Shown here one piece after another: positions 41,712 through 51,224 of a stretch of 64,000 nucleotides of DNA (positions are counted from its first letter, which is position 1; each line of letters begins with the position of its first letter). The notes beneath the pieces were generated by a model that had not been told where the DNA came from, made no database searches, and was given only the letters and a program-made list of their open reading frames with translations. Position numbers and translations under genes: made by a program. The DNA comes from Trichlorobacter thiogenes (GTDB lineage Bacteria > Desulfobacterota > Desulfuromonadia > Geobacterales > Pseudopelobacteraceae): NCBI RefSeq assembly GCF_900167465.1, contig NZ_FUWR01000004.1, forward strand, positions 123,115 to 187,114, in the 5' to 3' direction.

Positions 41712-42856
41712 TGCCGCTCTTCCTGCGCCGCATAACCGCCGTGGGCCGCAAGGAGTTTCTGCATGTGCTGCGAGACCCGCGCAGTCTGGCCCTGGGCATC
41801 TTGATGCCGCTGATCATGCTGTTTCTGTTTGGCTATGCCCTGACCCTTGATGTGGATCGTGTCCCTTTAGCGGTCTGGGATCAGAGCAATACAGCCCAAA
41901 GCCGGGAACTGATCAGTCGTTTTGAAGGTTCACGCTACTTTTCATTGCGGTTGCATGCCGCCTCCTACCAACAGCTTGAACAGGCGGTTGACCGTCGGGA
42001 TGCCTTGATTGCGCTGGTGATACCAGCCGACTTTGCAGGCAGGCTTGATGCTGGTACGCAGCCGGTCCTGCAGCTTATTCTGGATGGTAGCGATCCCAAC
42101 ACCGCCACCATTGCCCAGGGCTATGCCGAGGCGATTGTACTGACCTGGTCACGCCAGATCAGTCTGGCTGCCCTGCAACGCCGCTTTCCGCAACGAGCCA
42201 CTCAGCCGATACCGTTGGAAATTCGCCCCAGGGTCTGGTTCAACAGCGACCTGGTCTCACGAAACTTTATCTTTCCCGGCCTGATTCCGGTGATCATGAT
42301 GATCGTGGCCGCGCTCCTCACCTCGCTCAGTATGGCGCGGGAGTGGGAGACCGGCACCATGGAACAGATCGTGACCATGCCGGTGCGCAAATGGGAACTG
42401 ATCATCGGCAAACTCGCCCCCTATTTCTGCATCGGTGTGGTGGATCTGCTGTTGTCAGTTGGGGTTGGCTACTATGTCTTCAGTGTGCCACTCAAAGGTA
42501 GCCTGCTGTTGCTGTCTGGATTGTCGCTGCTGTTTCTGGTGGGTGCGCTGGCAGTGGGGATGCTGATCAGCATTATTGCCAAGAGTCAGCTTTTGGCCAG
42601 CCAGCTGGCACTGTTGGTCACCGTGCTGCCCGCCTTTCTACTGTCCGGTTTCATCTTTCCGTTGGAGAATATGCCAGCTCCGATTCAGGCGGTCAGCCAT
42701 ATCGTGGTGGCCCGCTACTTTGTCACCATCCTGCGGGGGATCTACCTTAAAGATGTGGGGATGGAAACCCTCTGGCCCCAGGCCCTGTTCCTGGTGGGCT
42801 TTGCCGCGTTGATCCTGTCCGTGGCGGTGCTGAAGTTTAAAAAGAAGCTGGGATAG
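41711..42856 (+). CDS. ABC-2 type permease (first)
   Basis: A 381-residue ABC-2 membrane protein: one N-terminal helix (LALGILMPLIMLFLFGYAL), a large periplasmic domain (residues 55-180), then five helices. The family landmark EWETGTMEQIVTMPVRKWELIIGK precedes the second helix. It pairs with the next permease to form the channel of an exporter for an unknown drug, lipid or toxic compound. Confidence 0.93.
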   Translation: MPLFLRRITAVGRKEFLHVLRDPRSLALGILMPLIMLFLFGYALTLDVDRVPLAVWDQSNTAQSRELISRFEGSRYFSLRLHAASYQQLEQAVDRRDALIALVIPADFAGRLDAGTQPVLQLILDGSDPNTATIAQGYAEAIVLTWSRQISLAALQRRFPQRATQPIPLEIRPRVWFNSDLVSRNFIFPGLIPVIMMIVAALLTSLSMAREWETGTMEQIVTMPVRKWELIIGKLAPYFCIGVVDLLLSVGVGYYVFSVPLKGSLLLLSGLSLLFLVGALAVGMLISIIAKSQLLASQLALLVTVLPAFLLSGFIFPLENMPAPIQAVSHIVVARYFVTILRGIYLKDVGMETLWPQALFLVGFAALILSVAVLKFKKKLG

Positions 42857-42858
42857 CT

Positions 42859-43986
42859 ATGTTTGAACGCTTAAAAGCCATGCTGATCAAGGAATTTATC
42901 CAGACCTTCCGTGACCCACGGATGCGGGTGGTGCTGTTTATTCTGCCGATGATCCAGACCGTTATCTTCGGCTATGCGGTTAATATGGATGTGCGTCAGA
43001 TTCCCACGGCGGTGATTGACCGGGACAACTCCCCTCAAAGCCGTGAGCTTTTGACGGTGATGTTTGCTTCCGGTCATTTTCGTCAGGTGGCCAATCTGGA
43101 TGATGAACGTCAGGCTTCCAGGATGCTGGATTCCGGCAGGATACGGGTGGCTATCGTCATTAACCATGGTCTTGCAGAAAAACTGGGGCGAGGCCAGACC
43201 GCCAACGTACAGGCCTTGGTGGATGGTTCTGACTCCAATACCGCCGGGGTGATCCTGGGCTATCTCTCCCGCTTTGCTGAGGCCCGCAATATTCAACTGC
43301 TGTCGGAGCAGGCGTCCCGTAGCGGTGGCCCGTTGCTGCCCGGTGCAGTGCGGATGGAGAGCCGGGCCTGGTTCAACCCGGATCTGGCCAGTCCGCCGTT
43401 CTATGTGCCAGCGGTAATCGCCAACATCCTCTACATCATCACCATGCTGCTGTCGGCCATGGCGGTGGTGCGCGAGAAGGAGATCGGCACTATTGAACAG
43501 GTGATTGTGACCCCGATCCGTAAGTATGAGTTCATTCTGGGCAAGACCTTGCCGTTTGTGCTGATCGGCTATGCCAACGTGTTCCTGATCAGTCTGGTGG
43601 GCTGGCTGGTCTTCCGGGTGCCGGTGCGGGGTAGCCTGTTGCTGCTGGTCGTGGCCACTGGCCTGTTCCTGATGAGTTCACTGGGTACCGGTCTGTTTCT
43701 CTCCACCATCAGTCAGACTCAGCAGCAGGCCAAGATGTCGGCATTTTTCATTATCTTCATCGCCATGCTGCTGTCCGGCTTCGCCTTTCCGGTAGAGAAT
43801 ATGCCGGAACCGGTGCAGTGGCTGACAGAGATCAATCCGGTACGCTGGTATATGGAGATTATTCGGGGGCTGTATCTGAAGGGGGTTGGGTTGCTGATTC
43901 TTTGGAAACAGGTGCTGATGTTGTTTTTAATCGGCAGTGTCGTGCTTGGGGTTGCGGTGGCACGCTTCAGGAAGACCGTGGGTTGA
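42859..43986 (+). CDS. ABC-2 type permease (second)
   Basis: A 375-residue paralogue of the preceding permease with the same plan: N-terminal helix (VVLFILPMIQTVIFGYAVN), periplasmic domain, the EKEIGTIEQVIVTPIRKYEFILGK landmark and five C-terminal helices. It starts two bases after the first permease gene and is last in the operon. Confidence 0.93.
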   Translation: MFERLKAMLIKEFIQTFRDPRMRVVLFILPMIQTVIFGYAVNMDVRQIPTAVIDRDNSPQSRELLTVMFASGHFRQVANLDDERQASRMLDSGRIRVAIVINHGLAEKLGRGQTANVQALVDGSDSNTAGVILGYLSRFAEARNIQLLSEQASRSGGPLLPGAVRMESRAWFNPDLASPPFYVPAVIANILYIITMLLSAMAVVREKEIGTIEQVIVTPIRKYEFILGKTLPFVLIGYANVFLISLVGWLVFRVPVRGSLLLLVVATGLFLMSSLGTGLFLSTISQTQQQAKMSAFFIIFIAMLLSGFAFPVENMPEPVQWLTEINPVRWYMEIIRGLYLKGVGLLILWKQVLMLFLIGSVVLGVAVARFRKTVG

Positions 43987-44065
43987 TTTTGTTCTGGTTG
44001 ACAAGCGCAGGGTGACTGGTTAAGGTCATTCGGCTGATTTGCATCATAATCTGACGAGGTGATAC

Positions 44066-44509
44066 ATGAAAAAGATGGTGCTGTGTCTGCTGTTGGTTAG
44101 TTGTCTGGTCTGGAACGGTGCGGCCCAGGCTGCCGATGAGATGGACCCTAAAAAACAGGCTGAGCTGATGGAGAAAATCAAGAAACTTGAACAGCAGATC
44201 ACTGAATTGACGGCTCTTAAATTGAAAAAACAGTCGATACCTGCCAAGCGTGAGCAGTGCATGAAGGTGGTGGGCGTTGAAAGCTACTGTACCTGCGTGG
44301 TGGAAAAGCTGCCCGCGTCAGTTGATTATCGCCAGTTTGTGCAGGTCCTGCTGACCCCAGCCAAAGAGTTGGGCTATGATGCAATGTCAACCGAGCAGAA
44401 AAAGGACCTTGATCTGGCACTGGTGGCGTGGGCCAAGTGTGTTGATTACAAAGGGCCTAAAGGTGCTGGTTTTATTGATGGTATTATGAATCGGGATACC
44501 TTGTTCTAG
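44066..44509 (+). CDS. Small secreted protein, unknown
   Basis: A 147-residue protein with a clear signal peptide (MKKMVLCLLLVSCLVWNGAAQA, cleavage likely after AQA), a short coiled coil (residues 28-55) and a C-terminal domain with four cysteines (EQCMKVV, SYCTCVV, AKCVDY). No family recognised. It is separated from the efflux operon by 79 bases and convergent with iclR. Confidence 0.7.
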   Translation: MKKMVLCLLLVSCLVWNGAAQAADEMDPKKQAELMEKIKKLEQQITELTALKLKKQSIPAKREQCMKVVGVESYCTCVVEKLPASVDYRQFVQVLLTPAKELGYDAMSTEQKKDLDLALVAWAKCVDYKGPKGAGFIDGIMNRDTLF

Positions 44510-44547
44510 GTTTACTGATTGTTTTTGGGCGTGCTGTTGAACAAAAA

Positions 44548-44574
44548 GGGGGATACCGGTTTTCGGTCTCCCCC
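44548..44574. terminator. Bidirectional terminator between convergent genes
   Basis: GGGGGATACCG (44548-44558) pairs with CGGTCTCCCCC (44564-44574) with one mismatch; A and T runs flank it (AAAAA at 44543-44547; TTTTT at 44579-44583). Confidence 0.7.
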
Positions 44575-44599
44575 TCGCTTTTTCGTGCTATAGCTGGTG

Positions 44600-45382
44600 C
44601 TACTTCTGGTAGCCCAGCTTGGTTGAGATCTCTTCAGCCGCCTTGATTGCCAGTGGGAGCAGTTCTTTGCTGACCCGTTCGTCTGAAAAGCGCATTGAAG
44701 GGCCAGAGATGCTGACAGCACCAATGATACGACGGGTATAGTCCCGGATCGGCGCACTGACACACTTGACCCCTTCGTCAAGCTCTTCATTGTCAATGGC
44801 ATAGCCCTGTTCTGCAATCTCAGCCAGCTGCTTTTTCAGTACCTCGCGGTCAGAAATGGTGTTGGCGGTAAATTTTTCCAGCTCACGGTTCGGCAGGTAA
44901 TGATCAATTTCCTCGCCGCTCATATAGGCGATCTGGACCTTGCCAGCAGCGGTGCAGTAAGCAGGCAGCCGTGAACCAACCCTGGGAACGACCCGAACGG
45001 TCATGGTGGTTTCAACGCTGTCCAGATAGATGATGTGGAAATCTTTCAGTACCGCGACATAGGTGGTTTCGTTGCAGGTTTTAACCAGGTCCTCAATGAC
45101 CGGTTTTGATTGGCGGAGCAGGCCCATCTGTTTGATAAAGGTTTGCCCCAGTTCCAGGGTCTTCAGGCCCAGTCGGTAGTTCTCGGTAACTTTGTTCTGC
45201 TCAATGTAACCACGGGATTCAAGGGTTGCCAGCAGGCGGAAGACGTTGTTTTTGTGGAGTTTAAGCCGCTTTGAAAGCTCTGTAACGCCCAGTTCGTCCG
45301 TTTCTCCGTGGAACTGCTCCAGCAGATCAAGGGCGTGGGACACAGCCTGAATAAGATATTCTGATTTTTCTTTTTTTGCCAT
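44600..45382 (-). CDS. IclR-family transcriptional regulator
   Basis: A 260-residue regulator. N-terminal winged helix (residues 8-70, ELGVTELSKRLKLHKNNVFRLLATLESRGYIEQ) and C-terminal IclR effector domain (LETTYVAVLKDFHIIYLD pattern, GKVQIAYMS, YAIDNEELDEGVKCVSAPIRD, AVSISGPSMRF). Such proteins bind small metabolites, often aromatic or C2 compounds. The target is unknown; the gene is divergent from uspA and shares its upstream region. Confidence 0.93.
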   Translation of the reverse strand: MAKKEKSEYLIQAVSHALDLLEQFHGETDELGVTELSKRLKLHKNNVFRLLATLESRGYIEQNKVTENYRLGLKTLELGQTFIKQMGLLRQSKPVIEDLVKTCNETTYVAVLKDFHIIYLDSVETTMTVRVVPRVGSRLPAYCTAAGKVQIAYMSGEEIDHYLPNRELEKFTANTISDREVLKKQLAEIAEQGYAIDNEELDEGVKCVSAPIRDYTRRIIGAVSISGPSMRFSDERVSKELLPLAIKAAEEISTKLGYQK

Positions 45383-45448
45383 TGGTGTCGGTTCCTGAAG
45401 GGTTAGGATGGTGAAGTTTACTACTACTTAACTTACTGTTGGGTCTAT

Positions 45449-45477
45449 TATATAGAATCTTGTTTTATAATTGTCAA
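45449..45477 (-). promoter_or_regulatory. Promoter of the IclR-family gene
   Basis: Minus strand: TTGACA (45477-45472), 17 bases, TATATA (45454-45449), with TATAAT overlapping two bases further. About 67 bases before the start codon in an AT-rich divergent gap (45383-45563). Confidence 0.65.
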
Positions 45478-45563
45478 GTATGAATAATTGCATTATATTT
45501 TTACCACGAAGTCGGTCTGTATTTCGTGCTATCTGCCTAAAAATAAAACAAAGCGGAGCGGGC

Positions 45564-46019
45564 ATGCTGAATTTAAGAAAGAAAATTCTGGTTGCAATTG
45601 ATGGTTCTCCTTATTCGGATAAGGCCGCTGAAGAAGCGGTGCGGATGGCAGCAGGCAACCGGAGCCAGTTTAAAAGCAAGGTCTTTGCCTTGCTGGTGGT
45701 CCCCAATGCCCAAAGCTCAAGCTATTCTGACTTTGTTCCGGTCAAGCCGCTGACGGAGACCGAACAGTGGGATGATCTGCGTAAACGGATCTTCTATATT
45801 GTAGAAAAATCTGCCGCTGAATATGATGTGCCCCTTGAGATGATAGTTGAGGCAGGCGAACCGGCAGAAAAACTGGTTGAGTTTGCCAAGCAGGAAGGGG
45901 TAGATGTAATCGTAATCGGCAGTTCCGGTAAAGGATTTCTTGAACGCCGTCTGAAAGGGTCTGTCTCCCGCCGGGTTGCTGAGTTGGCTCCCTGTTCTGT
46001 CTATCTTGTCCGGGCCTAA
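45564..46019 (+). CDS. Universal stress protein (UspA family)
   Basis: A 151-residue single-domain Usp. The fold landmarks are KKILVAIDGSPYSDKAAEEAV at the N terminus, EAGEPAEKLVEFAKQEGVDVIVIGSSGKG and the ATP-binding type G-x2-G-x9-G(S) tail RRLKGSVSRRVAELAPCSVYLVR. I start at ATG 45564; the in-frame extension upstream runs through the AT-rich promoter region. Confidence 0.92.
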   Translation: MLNLRKKILVAIDGSPYSDKAAEEAVRMAAGNRSQFKSKVFALLVVPNAQSSSYSDFVPVKPLTETEQWDDLRKRIFYIVEKSAAEYDVPLEMIVEAGEPAEKLVEFAKQEGVDVIVIGSSGKGFLERRLKGSVSRRVAELAPCSVYLVRA

Positions 46020-46066
46020 TACTATTTTGGGGGCTTCCCCGTATTTATATCTTGAAAGGTGTTGTG

Positions 46067-46855
46067 ATGTCTCGTTTTCTGCTTGTCCTGTTGCTGCTGG
46101 TCTCGTTGTCTTCTCCTGTTTTTGCTGCTGTTGCCCCTGACGTTTCGGTTCCCATCCTGCTGTACCATCGTTTCGGACCCACGGTGGCCGATGGCATGAC
46201 CATCACCACCCCGGTCTTTGAATCCCATATGAAGTACCTGCATGACAACGGCTACAAGGTGATTCCCTTGCGTCAACTGGTGCAGTGGTACCAGGGCAAA
46301 GGTGCTGCTCCGGCTCCAAAATCTGTTGTTATTGTTGAGGATGATGCCCACAAAACGGTCTATAGCGACATGCTGCCGATCATCAAAAAATATCGCTATC
46401 CGGTTACCATTTTTGTCTATCCGTCAGCCATCTCCAACGCCAAGTACGCCATGACCTGGGATCAACTGCGCGAACTGAAGAAGACCGGGCTGGTTGATAT
46501 CCAGTCCCATACCTACTGGCATCCCAACTTTAAGCGTGAGAAGCGGAAGCTGGCTCCGGCAGCCTATGACAAGCTGGTGATGGAGCAGTTGCTGAAGTCC
46601 CGTAAAAAGCTGGAGCAGGAGGTGGGCGGACCGGTGGATCTGCTGGCCTGGCCGTTTGGCATTTATGATGATCACCTGCTGCAGAAGGCAAAGGAAGCCG
46701 GGTTTGTCAGTACCTTCTCCATCGAGCGCCGCCATGCCACGGCCAGAGAAAAGCTGCAGATCCTGCCCCGTTACCTGCTGATCAATGCAGATAAGGAAAA
46801 GGCCTTTGCGCAGTTGATGCAGGGGAATGCGGTTAAAAGGAATGTGGCCTATTGA
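46067..46855 (+). CDS. Secreted polysaccharide deacetylase
   Basis: A 262-residue protein with a signal peptide (RFLLVLLLLVSLSSPVFA) and a NodB-type carbohydrate esterase 4 fold: VPILLYHRFGP at the start, then VVIVEDDAHKTVYSD where most family members have TFDDG, DIQSHTYWHPNF with the metal His pair, and LLAWPFGIYDD. The E-D-D in place of F-D-D keeps the metal/catalytic aspartates. The likely substrate is a GlcNAc polymer of the envelope or an exopolysaccharide. ATG 46067 follows GAAAGG. Confidence 0.87.
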   Translation: MSRFLLVLLLLVSLSSPVFAAVAPDVSVPILLYHRFGPTVADGMTITTPVFESHMKYLHDNGYKVIPLRQLVQWYQGKGAAPAPKSVVIVEDDAHKTVYSDMLPIIKKYRYPVTIFVYPSAISNAKYAMTWDQLRELKKTGLVDIQSHTYWHPNFKREKRKLAPAAYDKLVMEQLLKSRKKLEQEVGGPVDLLAWPFGIYDDHLLQKAKEAGFVSTFSIERRHATAREKLQILPRYLLINADKEKAFAQLMQGNAVKRNVAY

Positions 46856-47031
46856 ACAAGGATGAGCCTGCCAAAAAACACCCCTGCCCGGATTGTCGCT
46901 TCTGTCAGTGGTGTTCCGATGATCGTTGCAACCTGTGCCTCAGAAAGGATTGCTGCCGCAAGCAGCTTTCCCAAGCAGAACAGATTGCACTGTATGAGGC
47001 GTTGAACAGCAAGCAGCAAACAGACTCCTAG
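46852..47031 (+). CDS. Small cysteine-rich protein, unknown
   Basis: A 59-residue frame starting with TTG that overlaps the deacetylase stop codon (TTG/TGA). Eight cysteines lie in 27 residues: CPDCRFCQWCSDDRCNLC followed by LRKDCCRK, a spacing like a small zinc or iron-sulfur knot. The dense Cys pattern makes chance unlikely. It is coupled to the deacetylase gene and lacks a signal peptide, so the role is open. Confidence 0.6.
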   Translation: MNKDEPAKKHPCPDCRFCQWCSDDRCNLCLRKDCCRKQLSQAEQIALYEALNSKQQTDS

Positions 47032-47047
47032 CCCTATCATCTTAAAA

Positions 47048-47160
47048 GCTGTTTTTACCGCAGCGTACGCAGAGAAAAACAGAGGAAAAACAGTTAAATA
47101 AATCTAAAATCCTGTTCTTCTCTGCGAACCTCTGCGTCCTCTGCGGTAAACTGCTTTTTA
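47048..47160. repeat. Intergenic imperfect inverted repeat (CGCAGAG-rich)
   Basis: Left arm with TACCGCAG and ACGCAGAG (47054-47075), right arm with CTCTGCGT and CTGCGGTA (about 47131-47149), forming a long imperfect hairpin between the Cys-rich gene and DUF6178. Similar CAGAG-rich sequences occur again at 63556-63680. Such elements are dispersed in many bacterial genomes. Confidence 0.6.
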
Positions 47161-47168
47161 TAGGATCA

Positions 47169-48434
47169 TTATCCTTTCAGCTCCGTCAGAAAATCAGACA
47201 TACGTTGTATATCCTCCAGATCCCTAAACTCCCGGTAACCGTCAATGCCATCAGAATCAAAACCGCGATAATAGAGCGGTCTGGCGCTCTTCAGGCCTGA
47301 AAGCGCCTTGCCGGTGGCATAAGTTTCATCTGATAGTCTGTCTGCCCTGAGCTTCAGGCCCAGTACAATACTGAATCCCAACTGAAACAGTCGTTTCAGA
47401 TGTTCGCCGGTAAGGATTTCCGCCCCTTTGCCTTGATCCCCGTTGCACAGGTACTCAAGGGCGATATTCAGATAGCCGTACACCCTTTCAACCACCGCCC
47501 GCATATAATCCGTGTCAGCGAGATGTGCCTGATCAGCCACCAGTGCCGTGTTGATAAGGTAATTCAGCTCCATCCTGAAAAGATCCGAATCAACCAGCAG
47601 GATAACCTGCTCCAGAAAGGTGTTTCCGGCCACGACGGTTCTGGGAAGACTGGTTGATTCAGCTGATTGAATCAATACTTTGTCACAGCCAGGGATAAAC
47701 GTCTCCGGGTTGATGCGGGAATAGATTTCAAGCGCCTCGTCATAGGGGGGGAAACCCAGGTCTGCAAGGCGCCCTGATTTCAGGTGGTAGCACTCTTCTT
47801 CTGATTCAGTATCAATTTCACCGCTGACACTTTCCATCAGGGCAACGTAAAGGCGATTGTCGTAACGGCAGACCAGTTCCAGAAAGGAACCGATTATCTG
47901 GGCATGTTTCTGGTTCTTGAATTTGATCAGGAACAGGTCATCAAAGGTATGATCCCAATCGGTTTGACGTTCTTCATCAGTATTAAGATCGCCTACGCCT
48001 CCTGTGACAATCAACTCCCTCCCCAGAAAGAGCGAGAGCAGGTTAAAATCCAGATGGGGCAACAGCTCTATGAAATGCTCATCAGAACCTTTCAGGATAT
48101 AGCCAAGATACTCAACCGCCTTATCCTCTTCAAGCGCCCAGCCCCGCCAAAGTTCCATGTCCAGAATAAAAACGCACTGACGTGGATTTGCCACACCCAG
48201 CAACTCCATTGCATCAGCAACGTCAATCTCCTTGAACAACCAATACAGCTCCTGGGGCAGCATCGCCCGGATCAGCTTCTTTGCCTCCGGGTCGTTTAAA
48301 ATCAGTTCAATTTTATCGGTGGGGGGCAGGCTGGCGAGATAGGCACGTTTGTCTTCAAAAGGCAGCTTGTAATACTCTTCTTCGTTGCACTGCAGGCGGT
48401 TGTCTGTAGCAACGGTTGATATGCTCTGTTCCAT
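47169..48434 (-). CDS. DUF6178-family protein
   Basis: A 421-residue soluble acidic protein. The stretch LPFEDKRAYLASLPPTDKIELILNDPEA followed by LPQELYWLFKEIDVADAMELL matches what I know as the DUF6178 family, found in Geobacter and relatives and of unknown function. No catalytic motif is evident; it is mostly helical. Strong CAAGGAG site before the ATG. It stands alone between repeats and terminators. Confidence 0.7.
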   Translation of the reverse strand: MEQSISTVATDNRLQCNEEEYYKLPFEDKRAYLASLPPTDKIELILNDPEAKKLIRAMLPQELYWLFKEIDVADAMELLGVANPRQCVFILDMELWRGWALEEDKAVEYLGYILKGSDEHFIELLPHLDFNLLSLFLGRELIVTGGVGDLNTDEERQTDWDHTFDDLFLIKFKNQKHAQIIGSFLELVCRYDNRLYVALMESVSGEIDTESEEECYHLKSGRLADLGFPPYDEALEIYSRINPETFIPGCDKVLIQSAESTSLPRTVVAGNTFLEQVILLVDSDLFRMELNYLINTALVADQAHLADTDYMRAVVERVYGYLNIALEYLCNGDQGKGAEILTGEHLKRLFQLGFSIVLGLKLRADRLSDETYATGKALSGLKSARPLYYRGFDSDGIDGYREFRDLEDIQRMSDFLTELKG

Positions 48435-48554
48435 CTATTGTATTCTCCTTGAAATGCCAAGTCCGGCAGATTTTGGCATAGTAGCATGAATACAAAGCAT
48501 CCGTCAGAAGGATTTAATCATGTCAGGTGCCACTTCTAGTGAGTCAAGCAACCA

Positions 48555-48583
48555 CAAAAAATGGCGAGTCCGAAGACTCGCCC
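48555..48583 (-). terminator. Terminator of the DUF3373 gene
   Basis: Minus strand: the stem GGCGAGTC/GACTCGCC with a stable TTCG loop, followed by TTTTTT. It lies 36 bases after the DUF3373 stop codon. Confidence 0.88.
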
Positions 48584-48618
48584 ATTACACCACCAAAAGA
48601 GACGTTGCGTTTTAAAGG

Positions 48619-50265
48619 TTAAAAATGAACTTCGAAGGTGCCATAGATGTCGTGAGCATTCTTTACTGCTCCCTGAAGCAACATGGTGTTAGCAGTAATA
48701 TCAGAAATTTTGATCGGAGCTCCAACCCAGTTGTTGCTACCAGTGTACTCAAAATCATAGTACTGGTAGCCTAACTTAAAGAAGGTCTTCGCAAAGAAGG
48801 AGGAGATTGGTTTTAGATCAATCTCTTGAATAATGTATGGCTCATAGACCTTGCCACGGGTACCCAGCTTGGAGGTCCACATGTCGTCTGCAGATGGGTC
48901 GAAGGGAATCCAGTTCTTGGTGCCATAGTTGAATTCAAAACCAAGCTTGGTTTTGCTGGGGAGGTCATAACGTACACCAGCGAATACTGCATAACCGGTT
49001 TTGTCTGATGGGGCTTCAGGACTCATAAAGCCACCTGTCAGCAAACCTTGGAAACCAGCATTGGCAGAGACAGCAGTTGTTGGGTGGGTCACGTTCATGC
49101 CGCCATCCAAGAAGAAATTCAGGTCACCGGGGCCAACCTTTTTAAGGGACGACATGACACCGATTCCATACCAGTCGATGCTACCCAAGTTTACTGATGG
49201 TGCCGTATTGCCAAAGGCAGTGTTATTCATGGTCGGGAAGTCAAAGATATTAAAGCCACGGTTCCACTGTAACCAGACGCGCAAAGGGTCGGTATCAACC
49301 GGTATCACTGCTACGCCCATCATATCCGTGTCCTTCAGACTACTCTTGTTGGGGGTATTACGAAAACCTGATTCAAAAGCGCGACCATAGCAAACCTTTG
49401 CGTAGAATCCTGGAAGGAAATCGATATCAGGTGCATACCCCAAGGTCATACCGTCAAAGGCATAGTTGACCAGCAGGGCCGGGGTACCACCGTTACCGGG
49501 ACGCTCGTTGTTGGACTTCAGGTTGGTAGGTGCGCCGTCGGTGGCAGGACGACGGCCAACCGAGAACCAGACCGGTTGATCAAGAATGTTGCTCCAAGTG
49601 GCGTAGGCGCGGTCCACATTCAGGTAGCTGTTAGACGGCACATGTCCGAGGGTACCATCAAATATACCCGTGCGGTCAGCAAAATAGGCGTTACCGTTAA
49701 CAGCCTTGTCATCCTGGTTGCCAAAGGACTTGTACATACCCAGCCTAACGTTGACGGTCACGTCCTTGGTGGCCTTGGCCTTCAGATCAAGGTTAAACTT
49801 GTTGCTATACATGGTTTCATTTTGGATTTTTGCAGCAGGGACTTGAACAACCCCAGCTGTTCCCATCATGGCTTGAAGTGCCATGCCATAGGTATTAAGG
49901 AAATTAGCAGCAGCACTGTAATTGGTAAGCCCCATCATGCTGGTCATAGTCGTGTAAGGAGTCGTGTTGCCTGAAAAATATTGCATTTGAGCATACATCT
50001 GCATGTTCTGCATAGTGCCATAAGCGTCGGAATATGCAGCTGTTTTACCATGTAGGCTGTCCATCCTAAACTGATAGTTACCACCAATCTGCAGCCATTT
50101 ACCCAGGGACTTGTCTTCAATTTTCTGAACCTGCCCCTTCAGGTCTTCCATCTGCTGGGACAGCCTGTCAATCTTAACCTGCAGATCAGCCTCTGCAGCC
50201 ATGGCGCCAGCCGGGATGGCCAGAGCAAGTACGGTGGATAGCAACAACTTGTTTGCTTTACGCAT
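48619..50265 (-). CDS. DUF3373-family outer-membrane beta-barrel protein
   Basis: A 548-residue protein. Signal peptide (KLLLSTVLALAIPAGAMAAE), a short coiled coil (residues 26-50, VKIDRLSQQMEDLKGQVQKI), then a beta-rich region starting GKWLQIGGNYQFRMDS and ending with an aromatic C-terminal residue (EVHF), as outer-membrane barrels do. DUF3373 proteins are common in Geobacter and thought to be porin-like. A Met/Gln/Tyr-rich insert lies at residues 80-150. It sits alone; the 194-base gap upstream holds no gene. Confidence 0.82.
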   Translation of the reverse strand: MRKANKLLLSTVLALAIPAGAMAAEADLQVKIDRLSQQMEDLKGQVQKIEDKSLGKWLQIGGNYQFRMDSLHGKTAAYSDAYGTMQNMQMYAQMQYFSGNTTPYTTMTSMMGLTNYSAAANFLNTYGMALQAMMGTAGVVQVPAAKIQNETMYSNKFNLDLKAKATKDVTVNVRLGMYKSFGNQDDKAVNGNAYFADRTGIFDGTLGHVPSNSYLNVDRAYATWSNILDQPVWFSVGRRPATDGAPTNLKSNNERPGNGGTPALLVNYAFDGMTLGYAPDIDFLPGFYAKVCYGRAFESGFRNTPNKSSLKDTDMMGVAVIPVDTDPLRVWLQWNRGFNIFDFPTMNNTAFGNTAPSVNLGSIDWYGIGVMSSLKKVGPGDLNFFLDGGMNVTHPTTAVSANAGFQGLLTGGFMSPEAPSDKTGYAVFAGVRYDLPSKTKLGFEFNYGTKNWIPFDPSADDMWTSKLGTRGKVYEPYIIQEIDLKPISSFFAKTFFKLGYQYYDFEYTGSNNWVGAPIKISDITANTMLLQGAVKNAHDIYGTFEVHF

Positions 50266-50459
50266 GTTTCGCCCCTTTCGCGGAAATCAGGTGGTCTTGC
50301 CTGACAAATTTTGCGTTTTAACGGTGTAATGGCTACTGGTTACTTGCAACCTGCGTGATCATGACCTTATTAAATACGAGGGGTTGTTGTAGGGCAATTG
50401 ATGTGCGACGAACGGGAGATTGTTGCGATAAACGGTAGCAGGAAGGGATGAACAGTAGT

Positions 50460-51224
50460 CTACATCTGTTTAAACAGGTGTGAGAAGGCACGGCTTACGG
50501 AGAGCGTTTGATTGGATCCGGCCAGATGGACGTTATAACTGCCGGTTAATGAGCGTTTCACCATTTCAATTTTGGTGACATTTACAAGGGTTGCCCGGTG
50601 AATTTGCCAGAACTGATCAGGGGAAAGTTCGTCAACAAGTTCCTTGATACTCTTTTTGATCAGGAACTCTTCTTCCCCGCTCCTGACCGTGGTGTATTTA
50701 TCGGTTGACTTGAAATAGTCAACCTCTTGCACCGATATAAGTCTGATCTTGTCTTTTTGGCCCACTTTAATCCATTGCAGATATTCACGGCCAACGGATT
50801 GTGCAGATAAAGATAATCTGGCGAGTATGGTATCCAGTTGCTGCAGGGAGGTTGAAATGGCCGGCAACCTGGATTTCAGCCGTGCTACCATCTTTTCCAG
50901 TCTGCTGTCGCTCACCGGCTTCAGCAGGTAATCCACTCCTCCGGCCTCAAATGCCTCTATGGCGAACTTGTCAAAAGCGGTGATAAAAACCGGCAGGCAT
51001 CCCTTGGGGAGTTTTCCGGCAACTTCTATTCCGGACAGCCCAGGCATTTTGATGTCCAGAAATGCGATATCGGGTTGCAGTGCAGCCGCCAGTTTCAGCG
51101 CATCCAGACCGTTACTGGCCTCGCAGGTGACGGTCATCTCTGGCCACAACAGGGATAATCGTCTTTTTAAAAAGGCCCGTAATGGTGCCTCGTCATCAGC
51201 AATCAAGGCTGTGACTGTCTTCAT
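50460..51224 (-). CDS. LytTR-type response regulator
   Basis: A 254-residue regulator: receiver domain (residues 1-115; DDEAP acidic pocket, phosphorylatable Asp in DIAFLDIKMPGLSG, Lys in YLLKPVSD) and LytTR DNA-binding domain (residues 155-254; WIKVGQKDKIRLISVQEVDYF, FWQIHRATLVNVTKI). It starts at ATG 51224 overlapping the kinase stop as ATGA; a longer frame to 51257 lies inside the kinase gene. Targets unknown; such systems often control envelope or carbon-starvation functions. Confidence 0.93.
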   Translation of the reverse strand: MKTVTALIADDEAPLRAFLKRRLSLLWPEMTVTCEASNGLDALKLAAALQPDIAFLDIKMPGLSGIEVAGKLPKGCLPVFITAFDKFAIEAFEAGGVDYLLKPVSDSRLEKMVARLKSRLPAISTSLQQLDTILARLSLSAQSVGREYLQWIKVGQKDKIRLISVQEVDYFKSTDKYTTVRSGEEEFLIKKSIKELVDELSPDQFWQIHRATLVNVTKIEMVKRSLTGSYNVHLAGSNQTLSVSRAFSHLFKQM

